Assembly: GCA_947494645.1 (NCBI GenBank)
Contig: CANLVO010000002.1
Location: 62,001 to 126,000, forward strand
From: an uncultured Litoreibacter sp.
GTDB lineage: Bacteria > Pseudomonadota > Alphaproteobacteria > Rhodobacterales > Rhodobacteraceae
Length of the DNA stretch: 64,000 nt
Reading direction: 5' to 3'
The notes beneath the pieces are model-generated. The model was not told the origin of the DNA, ran no database searches, and saw nothing but the letters and a program-made list of their open reading frames with translations. Shown here piece after piece: positions 55,958-63,844 of this stretch (position 1 is its first letter; each line of letters begins with the position of its first letter). A program made the translations under genes and the position numbers.

Positions 55958-56649
55958 GGATCGGCCCCTTTCGTAAGTAGGATCATGGAGAAATAGGGAG
56001 CCTTTTCAGGGGCTTGCGCAAGCGGCAGGACGACCTCTTCGGGCAAAGTCGCGCGTTCAACATAAGTGGCCTGATCGGTCAGACCCAGCCCATCGATCAC
56101 GGTTTTGATTTTTGCGAGGTGGCGACCGACCTTCATGATGACGACGCTTTCCGCGCCCTCGATGCGGGTCTTCAGCTCTGCCTCCGGCAGGGGTCCGGGC
56201 AGCACGGTCAGACGTTCGTTGCGGGCGGCCAGTGGCATTCCGGCGCGGGTGGCGCAGGCGGTGATGGAGGTGACGCCGGGGATGACTTCGATGTCAAAAT
56301 CGCGGGAAAGTCTCGCGTAGAGATACATGAAAGAGCCGTAGAAGAACGGATCTCCTTCGCACAAACAGACGATATTTTCGCCTGTTTCCAGTATCTTAGA
56401 AATCTGTGCGGCGCCTGCGTCATAGGCATTCTGGGCAGGTTGCCGCTCCGTCGTCATCGGCACGTCCATGCGGATTTCGCGGGTGCCTTCCTTGATCAGG
56501 TCTTTGGCAATGGCACGTGCGAAGCTGTCGCCTCCGGCGAGCGTGGGGTAGGCGATGGTGGTCGCGTTTTCGATCAAGCGGGCAGCTTTTAGGGTGATCA
56601 ATTCGGGGTCACCCGGGCCGAGGCCAATGCCGTAGAGCGTGCCTTTCAT
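55948..56649 (-). CDS. cobI: Precorrin-2 C20-methyltransferase
   Basis: A 233-residue tetrapyrrole methylase. GTLYGIGLGPGDPELITLKAARLIENA (SAM site) and CLCEGDPFFYGSFMYLYARL (substrate loop) identify CobI/CbiL, which makes precorrin-3A from precorrin-2. Start at MKGTLYGIG, six codons after the ORF-track start. Overlaps cobL by 4 bases and cobJ by 10, so this part of the operon is tightly coupled. Confidence 0.95.
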   Translation of the reverse strand: MKGTLYGIGLGPGDPELITLKAARLIENATTIAYPTLAGGDSFARAIAKDLIKEGTREIRMDVPMTTERQPAQNAYDAGAAQISKILETGENIVCLCEGDPFFYGSFMYLYARLSRDFDIEVIPGVTSITACATRAGMPLAARNERLTVLPGPLPEAELKTRIEGAESVVIMKVGRHLAKIKTVIDGLGLTDQATYVERATLPEEVVLPLAQAPEKAPYFSMILLTKGADPWL

Positions 56650-57863
56650 CGCTTCACAAGGCTCCATTGGGTGACTGTCATGGCCGGACGCCAGCCAGTC
56701 AAACGGCCCACGGGTTCGGCGCGCTCAACACCGATTTTGACCAGTGATCCGCCATGCTTTTTGTGCAGTGCGATGAGAAGACTCTCGCTTTCCAGGGTCA
56801 CCGCATTGGCGACCAGGCGGCCCAAAGGGCGCAGGTTTTCCCAAGCGATATCAAAGGTTTCTTCGCTCAATCCCCCGCCGATGAAGATGGCATCGGGGGC
56901 GTCGAGGCCGCTCAAGGCGGCGGGAACTTCGCCCTCGATGAGCTGCAGCTTTGGGGCCCCCAAGGCGAGTGCGTTTTCGGCGGCCATGGCGCGTCTGTCG
57001 GCGCGGGGTTCGATGCCGATGGCGCGGGCGTAGCGTGCGGCGCGCATCCATTCGATGGCGACCGAGCCGGAGCCCGTGCCGATATCCCATAGAAGGGCGC
57101 CGCGCATGGGCATGAGTTTGGCAAGCGTTGCCGCCCTAACCTCTTGTTTTGTCATGGTTCCGTCGGACTGAAACAGGTCATCTGCGAGGCCCGGAACGCG
57201 CGGCAGCAGGGCGGCATCAGGGGCGGCGATGCAGTTGACGGCGAGGGTGTTGAAGGCAGGGACCTCGTGGGTCCAGTCTCCCGCAAGTCCCTCAAAACGC
57301 TTCTCTTTTTTGCCTCCCATATTGGCAAGCACTGTCATTTCAGATTGCCCGAAGCCGCGTTCTGTCAGGAAGTTGGCGATCTGGGCCGGGGTCTCTGCGC
57401 CTGTCGTGAGGATGATAAGCTTTTGATCTGGTTGAATAAAAGCGACCATCTGGTGCACGGGACGCCCATGGACGGTGAGGGTTTCGACATCCGCGAGACT
57501 CCAACCCATACGGGCCGCGGTGAGCTGAAACGCGGAGAGTTGCGGGTGATAGACGATCTCTGAGGGGTCTATAGCGCGCCCAATACGGGCCCCGACGGAG
57601 AACCAAAGCGGGTCGCCTGTGGCCAAGACGACCACGCGCTTGCCTTTGAATTCATTGAGTTTTTCAATGAGTGCGTCGAAGGGCGACGGCCATGCGACGC
57701 GGGTGGCGGTGACGTTGTCTGACAGCTGGTGATGGCGATCGCCGCCGACGATGATCTCGGCGGCTTCGACCACGGCGCGGGTGGCGGGGGAGAGGCCGTC
57801 CATGCCGTCCTCGCCAATGCCGACGATATGCAACCATTTGTTAGGGTTTGAGCGCTCAGACAT
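56646..57863 (-). CDS. cobL: Precorrin-6Y C5,15-methyltransferase (decarboxylating)
   Basis: A 405-residue fusion of CbiE-like (N-terminal, WLHIVGIGEDGMDGLSPATRAVVEAAEIIVGGDRHH) and CbiT-like (C-terminal, LLWDIGTGSGSVAIEWMRAARYARAIGIEP) methyltransferases. It methylates C5 and C15 and decarboxylates the ring C acetate. Start at MSERSNPNKW; the ORF-track start 18 codons upstream translates through a pair of TTTTGTACAAA palindromes and is rejected. Overlaps cobI by 4 bases. Confidence 0.95.
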   Translation of the reverse strand: MSERSNPNKWLHIVGIGEDGMDGLSPATRAVVEAAEIIVGGDRHHQLSDNVTATRVAWPSPFDALIEKLNEFKGKRVVVLATGDPLWFSVGARIGRAIDPSEIVYHPQLSAFQLTAARMGWSLADVETLTVHGRPVHQMVAFIQPDQKLIILTTGAETPAQIANFLTERGFGQSEMTVLANMGGKKEKRFEGLAGDWTHEVPAFNTLAVNCIAAPDAALLPRVPGLADDLFQSDGTMTKQEVRAATLAKLMPMRGALLWDIGTGSGSVAIEWMRAARYARAIGIEPRADRRAMAAENALALGAPKLQLIEGEVPAALSGLDAPDAIFIGGGLSEETFDIAWENLRPLGRLVANAVTLESESLLIALHKKHGGSLVKIGVERAEPVGRLTGWRPAMTVTQWSLVKR

Positions 57864-57872
57864 GCGGTTTAC

Positions 57873-57919
57873 CCCATTTTGTACAAATCTTTTTGGCCCA
57901 AAACCCATTTTGTACAAAA
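57873..57919 (-). promoter_or_regulatory. Paired TTTTGTACAAA palindromes upstream of cobL
   Basis: The 15-base sequence CCCATTTTGTACAAA occurs twice, at 57873-57887 and 57904-57918, with palindrome centres 31 bases apart (about three helical turns). The second extends to the 12-base palindrome TTTTGTACAAAA (57908-57919), the first is TTTGTACAAA. They fill most of the cobH-cobL gap. Spacing on the same helical face suggests a dimer-pair operator. The regulator is unknown. Confidence 0.55.
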
Positions 57920-57923
57920 GTTT

Positions 57924-58562
57924 TCACGGCTGAACCTCCGGCAGACCGGCGGCGAGCGCGTTGACCGCAGCGGAGGCGATGGCCGATCCGCCTTTGCGAC
58001 CTTTCAAGGCCACGAAATCGCAACCGCGCGGGTTGGCGGCGAGCTCGGCTTTCGACTCGGCGGCCCCGACGAAACCCACGGGGAAGCCGAGGATCAGACT
58101 GGGTTTAGGAAAACCTTGGTCGAGCAGGTCGAGGAGATGAAACAAGGCGGTCGGCGCGTTCCCGATGGCGACCACTGCGCCTTCAAGATGCGGCTGCCAC
58201 AGCTCTACCGCCGCGGCCGACCTTGTGTTGCCGATCTTGGCAGCCCGATCCGGGGTGGTGGGGTCATTGAGAGTGACGATGACCTCGTTCTCGGCGGGAA
58301 GGTAGCGGCGGATGATGCCTGCGGCGACCATCTCGCAATCGCACAGGACGGGCGCGCCGTTTTGCAGCGCGGCGTAGCCTTTGAGATAGGCGGAGTCCGT
58401 GAAGGCCAAGCGGTCGGCGATTTCGACCATGCCGCAAGCGTGGATGACGCGGGTCGCGAGGCGGTCGAGACCGTTTGGAAACCGCGCGAGATTGGCCTCA
58501 GCCTGCACGGTGGCGAAGCTGGCCTTGTAAATCTCGGCAGGGTTTTTCTCGTAGGGTCTCAT
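57924..58562 (-). CDS. cobH: Precorrin-8X methylmutase
   Basis: A 212-residue enzyme that moves a methyl from C11 to C12, giving hydrogenobyrinate. Catalytic His is in RVIHACGMVEIADRLAF at about residue 40; DCEMVAAGI, PVGFVGAAESKAEL and GRKGGSAIASAAVNAL are typical. It is upstream of cobL by 60 bases that carry the paired palindromes, so it may be a separate unit. Confidence 0.96.
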   Translation of the reverse strand: MRPYEKNPAEIYKASFATVQAEANLARFPNGLDRLATRVIHACGMVEIADRLAFTDSAYLKGYAALQNGAPVLCDCEMVAAGIIRRYLPAENEVIVTLNDPTTPDRAAKIGNTRSAAAVELWQPHLEGAVVAIGNAPTALFHLLDLLDQGFPKPSLILGFPVGFVGAAESKAELAANPRGCDFVALKGRKGGSAIASAAVNALAAGLPEVQP

Positions 58563-58589
58563 GGGTGGCGCTTGGTGTTGGCGGAGGGA

Positions 58590-58623
58590 GCCTCCGGCGG
58601 GGATATTTTAGAACATGGGAAGA
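58590..58623 (+). repeat. REP-like intergenic element, copy 4
   Basis: GCCTCCGGCGGGGATATTTT followed by AGAACATGGGAAGA. It fills the gap between the chelatase stop and the cobH start and is the clearest copy in the window. Compare minus-strand 7849-7883 (GCCTTCGGCGAGAGTATTTC) and plus-strand 26033-26065. Confidence 0.5.
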
Positions 58624-58624
58624 C

Positions 58625-59833
58625 TTAGGTTTTGGCTTTGCGGGCGCTTTCGGGGCCGTGGGGGTGTTTGGCGTGGGGGTAAGGCGCGTGGTGGTGGTGA
58701 TCATGCCCGTGGTCGTGGCCGTGCGTATGATCGTGGCCGTGGTGGTGATGATGGTGGTGGTCCTGCATTTCGAGACGGCAGACGCCGGTGCAGAACGTGT
58801 CGCAATGGGTGCAATCGGCCACGTTTGAGCCGGGCGCAGACGCGCCCTGACCTTCGACGTGGTGGTGATGGGATTCCTGAATGGCGCCGACTTCGGCCTC
58901 GAAGCCGAGAACCTGCGTGCGGTATTTGCACAAGACGCAGGTGGGGGGCGGTGTGTCGGCGAAAGCCGGGTGGTTGCGCTGGTCGGGTGTGATGTGGCGG
59001 TGTTCGCCATTGTCAAAGGCCAGCACCTGTTCGCGGTAGCCGCAGATGCCGCAATTAGGGGGCGGGTTGGCGCCCATTTGTTCGGTCACACGTTCGGCGA
59101 AGGTTTCGAGCACCTTTGCGTGGTCGTTGAGATAGCCCGCTTTGACGAATTCGATATCTGTATGTTCGGCGGCGACCTGATCGGTGAAGCCGTAGATGCG
59201 GTCGATCAGGATGCCGGTGAACAGGAAATACGGGAAGACGATGATGCGCTTGTAGCCGAGCTTGGCGGCATGTTGCAGGCAAGGCTCCACCAGCGGGAAG
59301 GTGACGCCGGAATAGCCTGTTTCGACCCAGCCAAAGCCCATGCCTTCATGCAGCATGCGGGCGATTTTGGCGACATTGCCGTTGGCGTCGGGGTCGGACG
59401 CGCCACGCCCTATGACGACGAGGCAGGTGTCTTCGTTGGCGACATGTTTGGTGGTGTTGGCTTGGTCGACCGCGTCCTGGATGCGGGCACCGGCGGCGGC
59501 GATCATTTTAGGATCGACGCCAAGCTCGCGGCCATAACTGATCTCGATCCCGTGCTTGGCGGCGTAGGTGTTCAGGACCGTGGGGATGTCATTTTTGGAA
59601 TGCATCGCGGCAAAGAGCATGCCGGGGACGGCGAGGATCTTGTCGCAGCCCGCTTCGCGCAGTTTGTCGAGGCCGTCGCGAATGACGGGGTTGGCAAATT
59701 CGAGGTAGCCGTATTCGACCAGCCAATCATCGGGGACGTAAGCGGGCAGCTTTTCGGCGAGAACCGAGAATTGGTCGACGGCCGCTTGGGAGCGTGAGCC
59801 GTGGCCGCAGATCATGACACCTGTTTTGCTCAT
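58625..59833 (-). CDS. cbiX: CbiX-type sirohydrochlorin chelatase with Cys- and His-rich tail
   Basis: A 402-residue protein. Residues about 1-250 form two CbiX halves: VMICGHGSRSQAAVDQF (metal-binding His) and CLVVIGRGASDPDANGN (second half, repeated chelatase fold). Residues about 255-360 carry CxxC motifs: CGICGYREQVLAF, CVLCKYRTQVLGF, and CTHCDTFCTGVC. The tail (about 360-400) is His-rich (seven-His run, then HGHDHTHGHDHGHD). It should insert cobalt into sirohydrochlorin. The tail may store metal; the Cys set resembles the FeS-bearing CbiX of some species. Overlaps the next gene by 4 bases. Confidence 0.9.
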   Translation of the reverse strand: MSKTGVMICGHGSRSQAAVDQFSVLAEKLPAYVPDDWLVEYGYLEFANPVIRDGLDKLREAGCDKILAVPGMLFAAMHSKNDIPTVLNTYAAKHGIEISYGRELGVDPKMIAAAGARIQDAVDQANTTKHVANEDTCLVVIGRGASDPDANGNVAKIARMLHEGMGFGWVETGYSGVTFPLVEPCLQHAAKLGYKRIIVFPYFLFTGILIDRIYGFTDQVAAEHTDIEFVKAGYLNDHAKVLETFAERVTEQMGANPPPNCGICGYREQVLAFDNGEHRHITPDQRNHPAFADTPPPTCVLCKYRTQVLGFEAEVGAIQESHHHHVEGQGASAPGSNVADCTHCDTFCTGVCRLEMQDHHHHHHHGHDHTHGHDHGHDHHHHAPYPHAKHPHGPESARKAKT

Positions 59834-60063
59834 GCGGGTTCTTCCTCCCCGTCTTCTTCAAGCTCTTCTTCTGGCTCTGCTTCCGGGTCTTTTTTGCCTT
59901 TCAGCGCGCCCCAGAGCCCCACACCCACAGCGACCCCAATGGCGATGCCCGCGATCCAGTGATCATGACCAGCGGCCTCCCCGATATGGCCGATATGGGC
60001 GGCGGCGGGGGTGGCACTCAGCGCAGTGGAGGCAAGAAGCAAACGGGTCATCACAGTGGCCAT
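59830..60063 (-). CDS. Small His-containing membrane protein near cbiX (77 aa)
   Basis: MATVMTRLLLASTALSATPAAAHIGHIGEAAGHDHWIAGIAIGVAVGVGLWGALKG, then a strongly acidic tail (EAEPEEELEEDGEEE). A signal peptide precedes an N-terminal His cluster (HIGHIGEAAGHDHW), followed by one transmembrane helix. ATGA-coupled to cbiX, so a role in metal handling for the cobalamin pathway is plausible. It resembles the DUF6732-type small proteins, but I am not certain of the family. Confidence 0.72.
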   Translation of the reverse strand: MATVMTRLLLASTALSATPAAAHIGHIGEAAGHDHWIAGIAIGVAVGVGLWGALKGKKDPEAEPEEELEEDGEEEPA

Positions 60064-60354
60064 CGGGGCACCTTTCTCTAGTCTCATATGGAGAGAGGCG
60101 CCGCGTGCGGCCTGATCGGACGATGCAACCGGTGGACCCCCTATTTGGGTCGATCCGAAGGCCGCCAACCTCTCTGGGGGCGTGCCCCCTCGTCTGAGTC
60201 GCAGATGTACAGGGGTGCCGTGCCGGTCGCAATGGGGGAAGCGGCGGCGCGGGGCTTGTTTGCGTCACGCGCAGTTTCTGTGCGGGGGCGTGGAGGTGAC
60301 TTTTCGCGGTCTCGCGCGTTAGGGGTTGAGAAACCGCAAGTTAGGAGACGCGTG
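60064..60354. other. Gene-free gap before the hydroquinone reductase gene
   Basis: A 291-base gap between divergent starts. Contains the hairpin GGGGGC-GT-GCCCCC (60177-60190) and an AGGAG ribosome-binding site at 60343 for the plus-strand gene. I looked for a cobalamin riboswitch and did not find a B12 box. The ORF-track extension of the reductase gene through this gap is unsupported. Confidence 0.45.
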
Positions 60355-61329
60355 ATGGGACTGTTGGTAGAGGGCGAATGGAAAGACCAGTGGTATGACA
60401 CCAAGTCTTCCGGCGGGGCATTCAAACGCTCGACCGCCGGGTTTCGCAACTGGATTACTGCGGACGGGTCTGCCGGGCCATCCGGCGAGGGCGGGTTTGC
60501 GGCTGAAGCGGGGCGGTATCATCTGTACGTGTCTTATGCTTGCCCTTGGGCGCATCGCACGCTGATTTTCCGCAAGCTGAAAGGCCTGGAGGGGCTGATT
60601 GACGTCTCTGCCGTGCATCCCGACATGCTGGGCGACGGCTGGACCTTTGAGACCGATGATCAGGGGGCCACGGGGGACCGCCTGTATGGCCTGCCCTTTG
60701 CGCGCGACATTTATATCAAGGCGGACCCTGCGGTGTCGGGGCGGGTGACGGTGCCGATCCTGTGGGACAAGGAACGCGAGACGATTGTGAGCAATGAAAG
60801 CTCGGAGATCATTCGCATGTTCAACTCGGCGTTTGACGGGATCACCGGGAGTGATCTGGATTTCTGGCCGGAGGCTTTGCGTGACGCGATTGCGCCAGTG
60901 AACGACCGGATTTACGACACGTTGAACAACGGGGTCTACAAGTCGGGCTTTGCGACCTCGCAGGAGGCCTATGACGCGGCCGTCGGTCCGCTGTTTGACA
61001 CGCTGGACTGGCTTGAGGAGCGGTTGGCTGAGAACCGCTACCTGATGGGTGACGCGCTGACGGAGGCCGATTGGCGGCTGTTTACCACGCTGGTGCGGTT
61101 TGACCCGGTCTATCACCTGCATTTCAAATGCAACCGGAAGCGGATCGTGGATTACCCCAACCTATGGGGCTACACGCGCGAGCTGTACCAGTGGGAGGGC
61201 GTGCGTGAGACCGTGAATTTCGACCATATCGTGCGGCATTACCATTACAGCCACGAGAGCATTAACCCGCACCGGATCATTCCGACCAACCCGGTGATCG
61301 ACTGGGACGCGCCGCATGGGCGGGGGTGA
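60355..61329 (+). CDS. Glutathionyl-hydroquinone reductase
   Basis: A 324-residue Xi-class GST (ECM4/YqjG type). The catalytic Cys is in SYACPWAHRTLIFRKLKGL at about residue 60; the C-terminal GST domain follows and ends in typical Xi-class helices with HYHYSHESINPHRIIP. It reduces glutathionyl-hydroquinones. MGLLVEGEWKDQWYDTK is the chosen start (AGGAG 8 bases upstream). Convergent with the DMSP lyase-like gene, 6 bases apart. Confidence 0.92.
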   Translation: MGLLVEGEWKDQWYDTKSSGGAFKRSTAGFRNWITADGSAGPSGEGGFAAEAGRYHLYVSYACPWAHRTLIFRKLKGLEGLIDVSAVHPDMLGDGWTFETDDQGATGDRLYGLPFARDIYIKADPAVSGRVTVPILWDKERETIVSNESSEIIRMFNSAFDGITGSDLDFWPEALRDAIAPVNDRIYDTLNNGVYKSGFATSQEAYDAAVGPLFDTLDWLEERLAENRYLMGDALTEADWRLFTTLVRFDPVYHLHFKCNRKRIVDYPNLWGYTRELYQWEGVRETVNFDHIVRHYHYSHESINPHRIIPTNPVIDWDAPHGRG

Positions 61330-61335
61330 CCAGAC

Positions 61336-61923
61336 TTAGCGGGTCAGGACCGGGGGCGTGTCGAAATCGGCGCGCCATGCGACGAGGCAGAGGACGGGGT
61401 CTGTGCCTGTTTCCATTGCATGTGGCTGGTTGCTTTCGTGAAACGAGGTGTCTCTCTCGAAAAGCTGCGTGTCGGGGTGGCCTTGGCGTCTGAAGACCGC
61501 GTTGCCTGAGATCACCATGTAAATCTCTTCCGCCGGGTGGTGGTGCCACGGATAGTAGAGCCCCGCGGGCATGTAGACCATGAAGAGCCGGATCGCTTCG
61601 GAGGTGAACGGGGCGTTTTCGCCGATGATGCAGTAGCACGCGAACCGGTCCATGAAATCGCGGCCTATGTCAGTGCCGCGGTAGGTCTCGCGCCAATGCA
61701 CGATAGGGCTGGCGGCGCGGATGGCGTCTTGTAGGTCGCGATAGGCAGAAGACGCCAGCGCGATATCAGCCTGAAACACATCACTGCAGGGGCAATGATA
61801 GGGCGTGACGGGTTGCGCGGTAACATCGCCCGGAAACGGCGCGAAGGCGGTCATTGCGGGGGTTTCGCGATAGGCCTGCTGCGCGGTTTCGAGGAGGGTC
61901 TGGAAGCGGGGATCATGGGTCAT
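61336..61923 (-). CDS. dddL: Probable DMSP lyase (DddL-like cupin)
   Basis: A 195-residue cupin. The first cupin motif is LYYPWHHHPAEEIYMVISG (HxH with Glu and Tyr), the second includes FHESNQPHAMET with a fourth metal His. The segment DFMDRFACYCIIGENAPF and WRETYRG match my recollection of DddL of Rhodobacter. DddL cleaves dimethylsulfoniopropionate to DMS and acrylate. DddQ is the closest alternative. The ORF-track start is a GTG two codons upstream; the ATG was chosen. No acrylate-degradation genes are adjacent. Confidence 0.72.
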   Translation of the reverse strand: MTHDPRFQTLLETAQQAYRETPAMTAFAPFPGDVTAQPVTPYHCPCSDVFQADIALASSAYRDLQDAIRAASPIVHWRETYRGTDIGRDFMDRFACYCIIGENAPFTSEAIRLFMVYMPAGLYYPWHHHPAEEIYMVISGNAVFRRQGHPDTQLFERDTSFHESNQPHAMETGTDPVLCLVAWRADFDTPPVLTR

Positions 61924-62009
61924 GCGCACAGTTTTGGGGCGCAGTCTGACCCTGTCTTGTTAGGAAACGACACGCGTGACGTGTTCGACGCGCCTTTCTG
62001 TCGGGCCGG

Positions 62010-62366
62010 TTAGCGGCCGTGATGTTCGACCAAGGCCGCCATGTCTTCGGGTGGCATGGCGGCGGGGATGAGGGCACAGGCGTTGGACATGTAGGTGAAG
62101 ATCGAGCCGTCCGAGAAGAAGCTCTTCGCGGTCACAAAGATCACCTTGCATGCCGGTCTGCGGTAGCTGGCGTAGTCGGCCACCGCCATGGCACTTCCGT
62201 TTCCCAAATCGAGATTTAGGACCACAATATCGTACGAGCCGTCGCCTAACGCGTCGACCGCTTTTGACTGATCCGCGACCACGTCAACCAGCGCACCCAG
62301 CCTTGCAATATGGCTGCGCCAGATCCGACCGCGGTTCGGATCATTCTCTACAATGAGCACTTTCAT
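62010..62366 (-). CDS. Stand-alone receiver-domain protein lacking phospho-acceptor Asp
   Basis: A 118-residue CheY-like protein with no output domain. The acidic pocket VENDP is present, but the acceptor strand reads IVVLNLDLGNGS, with Asn51 where the phosphorylated Asp should be. T79 (VTAK) is present, but the conserved Lys region reads LIPAAMPPED with no Lys. It is unlikely to be phosphorylated conventionally. Start MKVLIVEND; the ORF-track start is six codons upstream. I recall orthologs in other Rhodobacteraceae, some with Asp. Confidence 0.78.
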   Translation of the reverse strand: MKVLIVENDPNRGRIWRSHIARLGALVDVVADQSKAVDALGDGSYDIVVLNLDLGNGSAMAVADYASYRRPACKVIFVTAKSFFSDGSIFTYMSNACALIPAAMPPEDMAALVEHHGR

Positions 62367-62547
62367 AGAACGTCCGACCTCCATTAACGGTTATGGCCGG
62401 TACACTCCCCCTACTGAACAACGTCAGCTTGCGCCCGGAGTCTTAACAAAGAGTGAATCATCTGCCGTGCCGCGCGTCTTGCGTTGCCTGCGAGAATGCT
62501 TTTCATGGGTCTTTCAAATACACGCCCGCCCTAAAACGAGGACCGCC

Positions 62548-62922
62548 ATGACCAGCTGGATCACCATCTGCGACACCTGCAAACGCGACGACTGGGCCGA
62601 AGGCGGCAGCGGCATCACCAGCGGGGAGACATTTGCCGCATTGGTCGAGAAAGCCGCCGAAGGCCGCAGCGACGTGCGCACGCGCCGCCATTCCTGCCTG
62701 ATGGGCTGCAACCGCAGCTGCAACGTGGCAATCCAAGCGGCGGGCAAGCTGAACTATACCTTGGGCGAGTTCGAGCCAAGCGATGCGGCGGCGCAGGCCG
62801 TGGTCGAGTATGCGGCCCTGCACGCGCAAAGCGAAACCGGACAGGTCCCCTACAAGACATGGCCGCAGGAGGTGAAAGGGCATTTCGTGACCCGTCACCC
62901 GCCATTGCCCGGCGATGAATAG
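62548..62922 (+). CDS. DUF1636-family Cys-rich metal-binding protein
   Basis: A 124-residue protein: MTSWITICDTCKRDDWAEGG and HSCLMGCNRSCNVAIQ supply five Cys that could bind a metal or an FeS cluster. DUF1636 genes occur beside cobalamin genes in related bacteria, but the function is unknown. Start at MTSWITICDTC, 65 codons after the ORF-track start; ACGAGGACCGCC precedes it. The stop overlaps cobC by 8 bases, so it is coupled to it. Confidence 0.85.
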   Translation: MTSWITICDTCKRDDWAEGGSGITSGETFAALVEKAAEGRSDVRTRRHSCLMGCNRSCNVAIQAAGKLNYTLGEFEPSDAAAQAVVEYAALHAQSETGQVPYKTWPQEVKGHFVTRHPPLPGDE

Positions 62923-63844
62923 CAGCCGCGATCATGGCGGCGGGCTAGATGCTGCTGTTGCCGCGTTCGGGGGGACGCGGGATGGTTGGCTGGACCTGTC
63001 GACCGGGATCAACCCGGTACCCTACCCGGTGGGCGAGACCCGGGCGGAGGCGTGGACCGCCCTGCCCGATCATGGCGCACAGACCCGGTTGATTGATGCG
63101 GCTCGGGCATTTTGGAACGTGCCCGAAGATGCGGAGATTGTGGCGGCGCCGGGTGCCTCCGCCCTGATTGCGCAGATGCCCAGGGTGTTTGAGGGCAAGC
63201 ATGTGTCGATCCCGATGCCCACCTATAATGAACATGCCGCCGCGTTTCGGGCCTGCGGCTGGGAGGTCAGCGACGGCGCGGCGGATTTGCACGTGCTGGT
63301 GCATCCCAACAACCCGGACGGGCGGCTTTGGGACGCCCCAACCGGGGCTTGTGTGATTGACGAGAGTTTCTGCGACGTGACCCATGCGAGCAGCCATGTG
63401 GCTTTGGCTGAGCGGGACGGGGTCGTGGTCCTGAAGAGCTTTGGCAAGTTCTGGGGGCTGGCCGGGTTACGGCTGGGCTTTGCGATTTGTTCGCCTGAGA
63501 TGGCAGACAGGCTGCGCGACGGGCTGGGGCCATGGGCGGTGTCCGGCCCGGCGCTGGAGATCGGCGCGCGGGCTTTGGAAGACACCTCTTGGGCGCAGAG
63601 CACCCGAGTGCGGTTGGCGGCAGATGCGGCGCGGCTGAACGCGCTGATGGCCAAGACAGGGGCAACGGTCGTAGGCGGCACGGACCTGTTCGGGCTTTAC
63701 GACGTGGGCGACGCGGCGGCGTTTCAGGAGCGGTTGGCGCAGGCGCACATTTGGTCGCGCATCTTCCCTTACTCGGACCGCTGGGTGCGGCTGGGCCTGC
63801 CTGCACCAGAGGCGTGGCCCCGGCTTGAGACGGCTTTGGCGTGA
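62915..63844 (+). CDS. cobC: Threonine-phosphate decarboxylase CobC
   Basis: A 309-residue PLP enzyme of the aminotransferase I/II fold. [15 protein letters not shown] is the family's N-terminal signature, [13 protein letters not shown] the substrate region, and [16 protein letters not shown] contains the PLP Lys and Arg. It makes (R)-1-amino-2-propanol phosphate from L-threonine phosphate for the nucleotide loop of cobalamin. Overlaps DUF1636 by 8 bases and cobD by 4 bases (GTGA). Confidence 0.95.
   Translation: MNSSRDHGGGLDAAVAAFGGTRDGWLDLSTGINPVPYPVGETRAEAWTALPDHGAQTRLIDAARAFWNVPEDAEIVAAPGASALIAQMPRVFEGKHVSIPMPTYNEHAAAFRACGWEVSDGAADLHVLVHPNNPDGRLWDAPTGACVIDESFCDVTHASSHVALAERDGVVVLKSFGKFWGLAGLRLGFAICSPEMADRLRDGLGPWAVSGPALEIGARALEDTSWAQSTRVRLAADAARLNALMAKTGATVVGGTDLFGLYDVGDAAAFQERLAQAHIWSRIFPYSDRWVRLGLPAPEAWPRLETALA

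Noticed and set aside
58859-59797. 312-residue plus-strand ORF opposite cbiX
   Set aside because: Shadow of the chelatase gene; its composition reflects reverse-complemented codons, and cbiX has clear motifs and coupled neighbours.
60064-60354. Possible cobalamin riboswitch before the cbiX unit or the reductase gene
   Set aside because: No B12-box-like sequence or the expected stem order was seen on either strand by eye. A covariance-model search would settle it.
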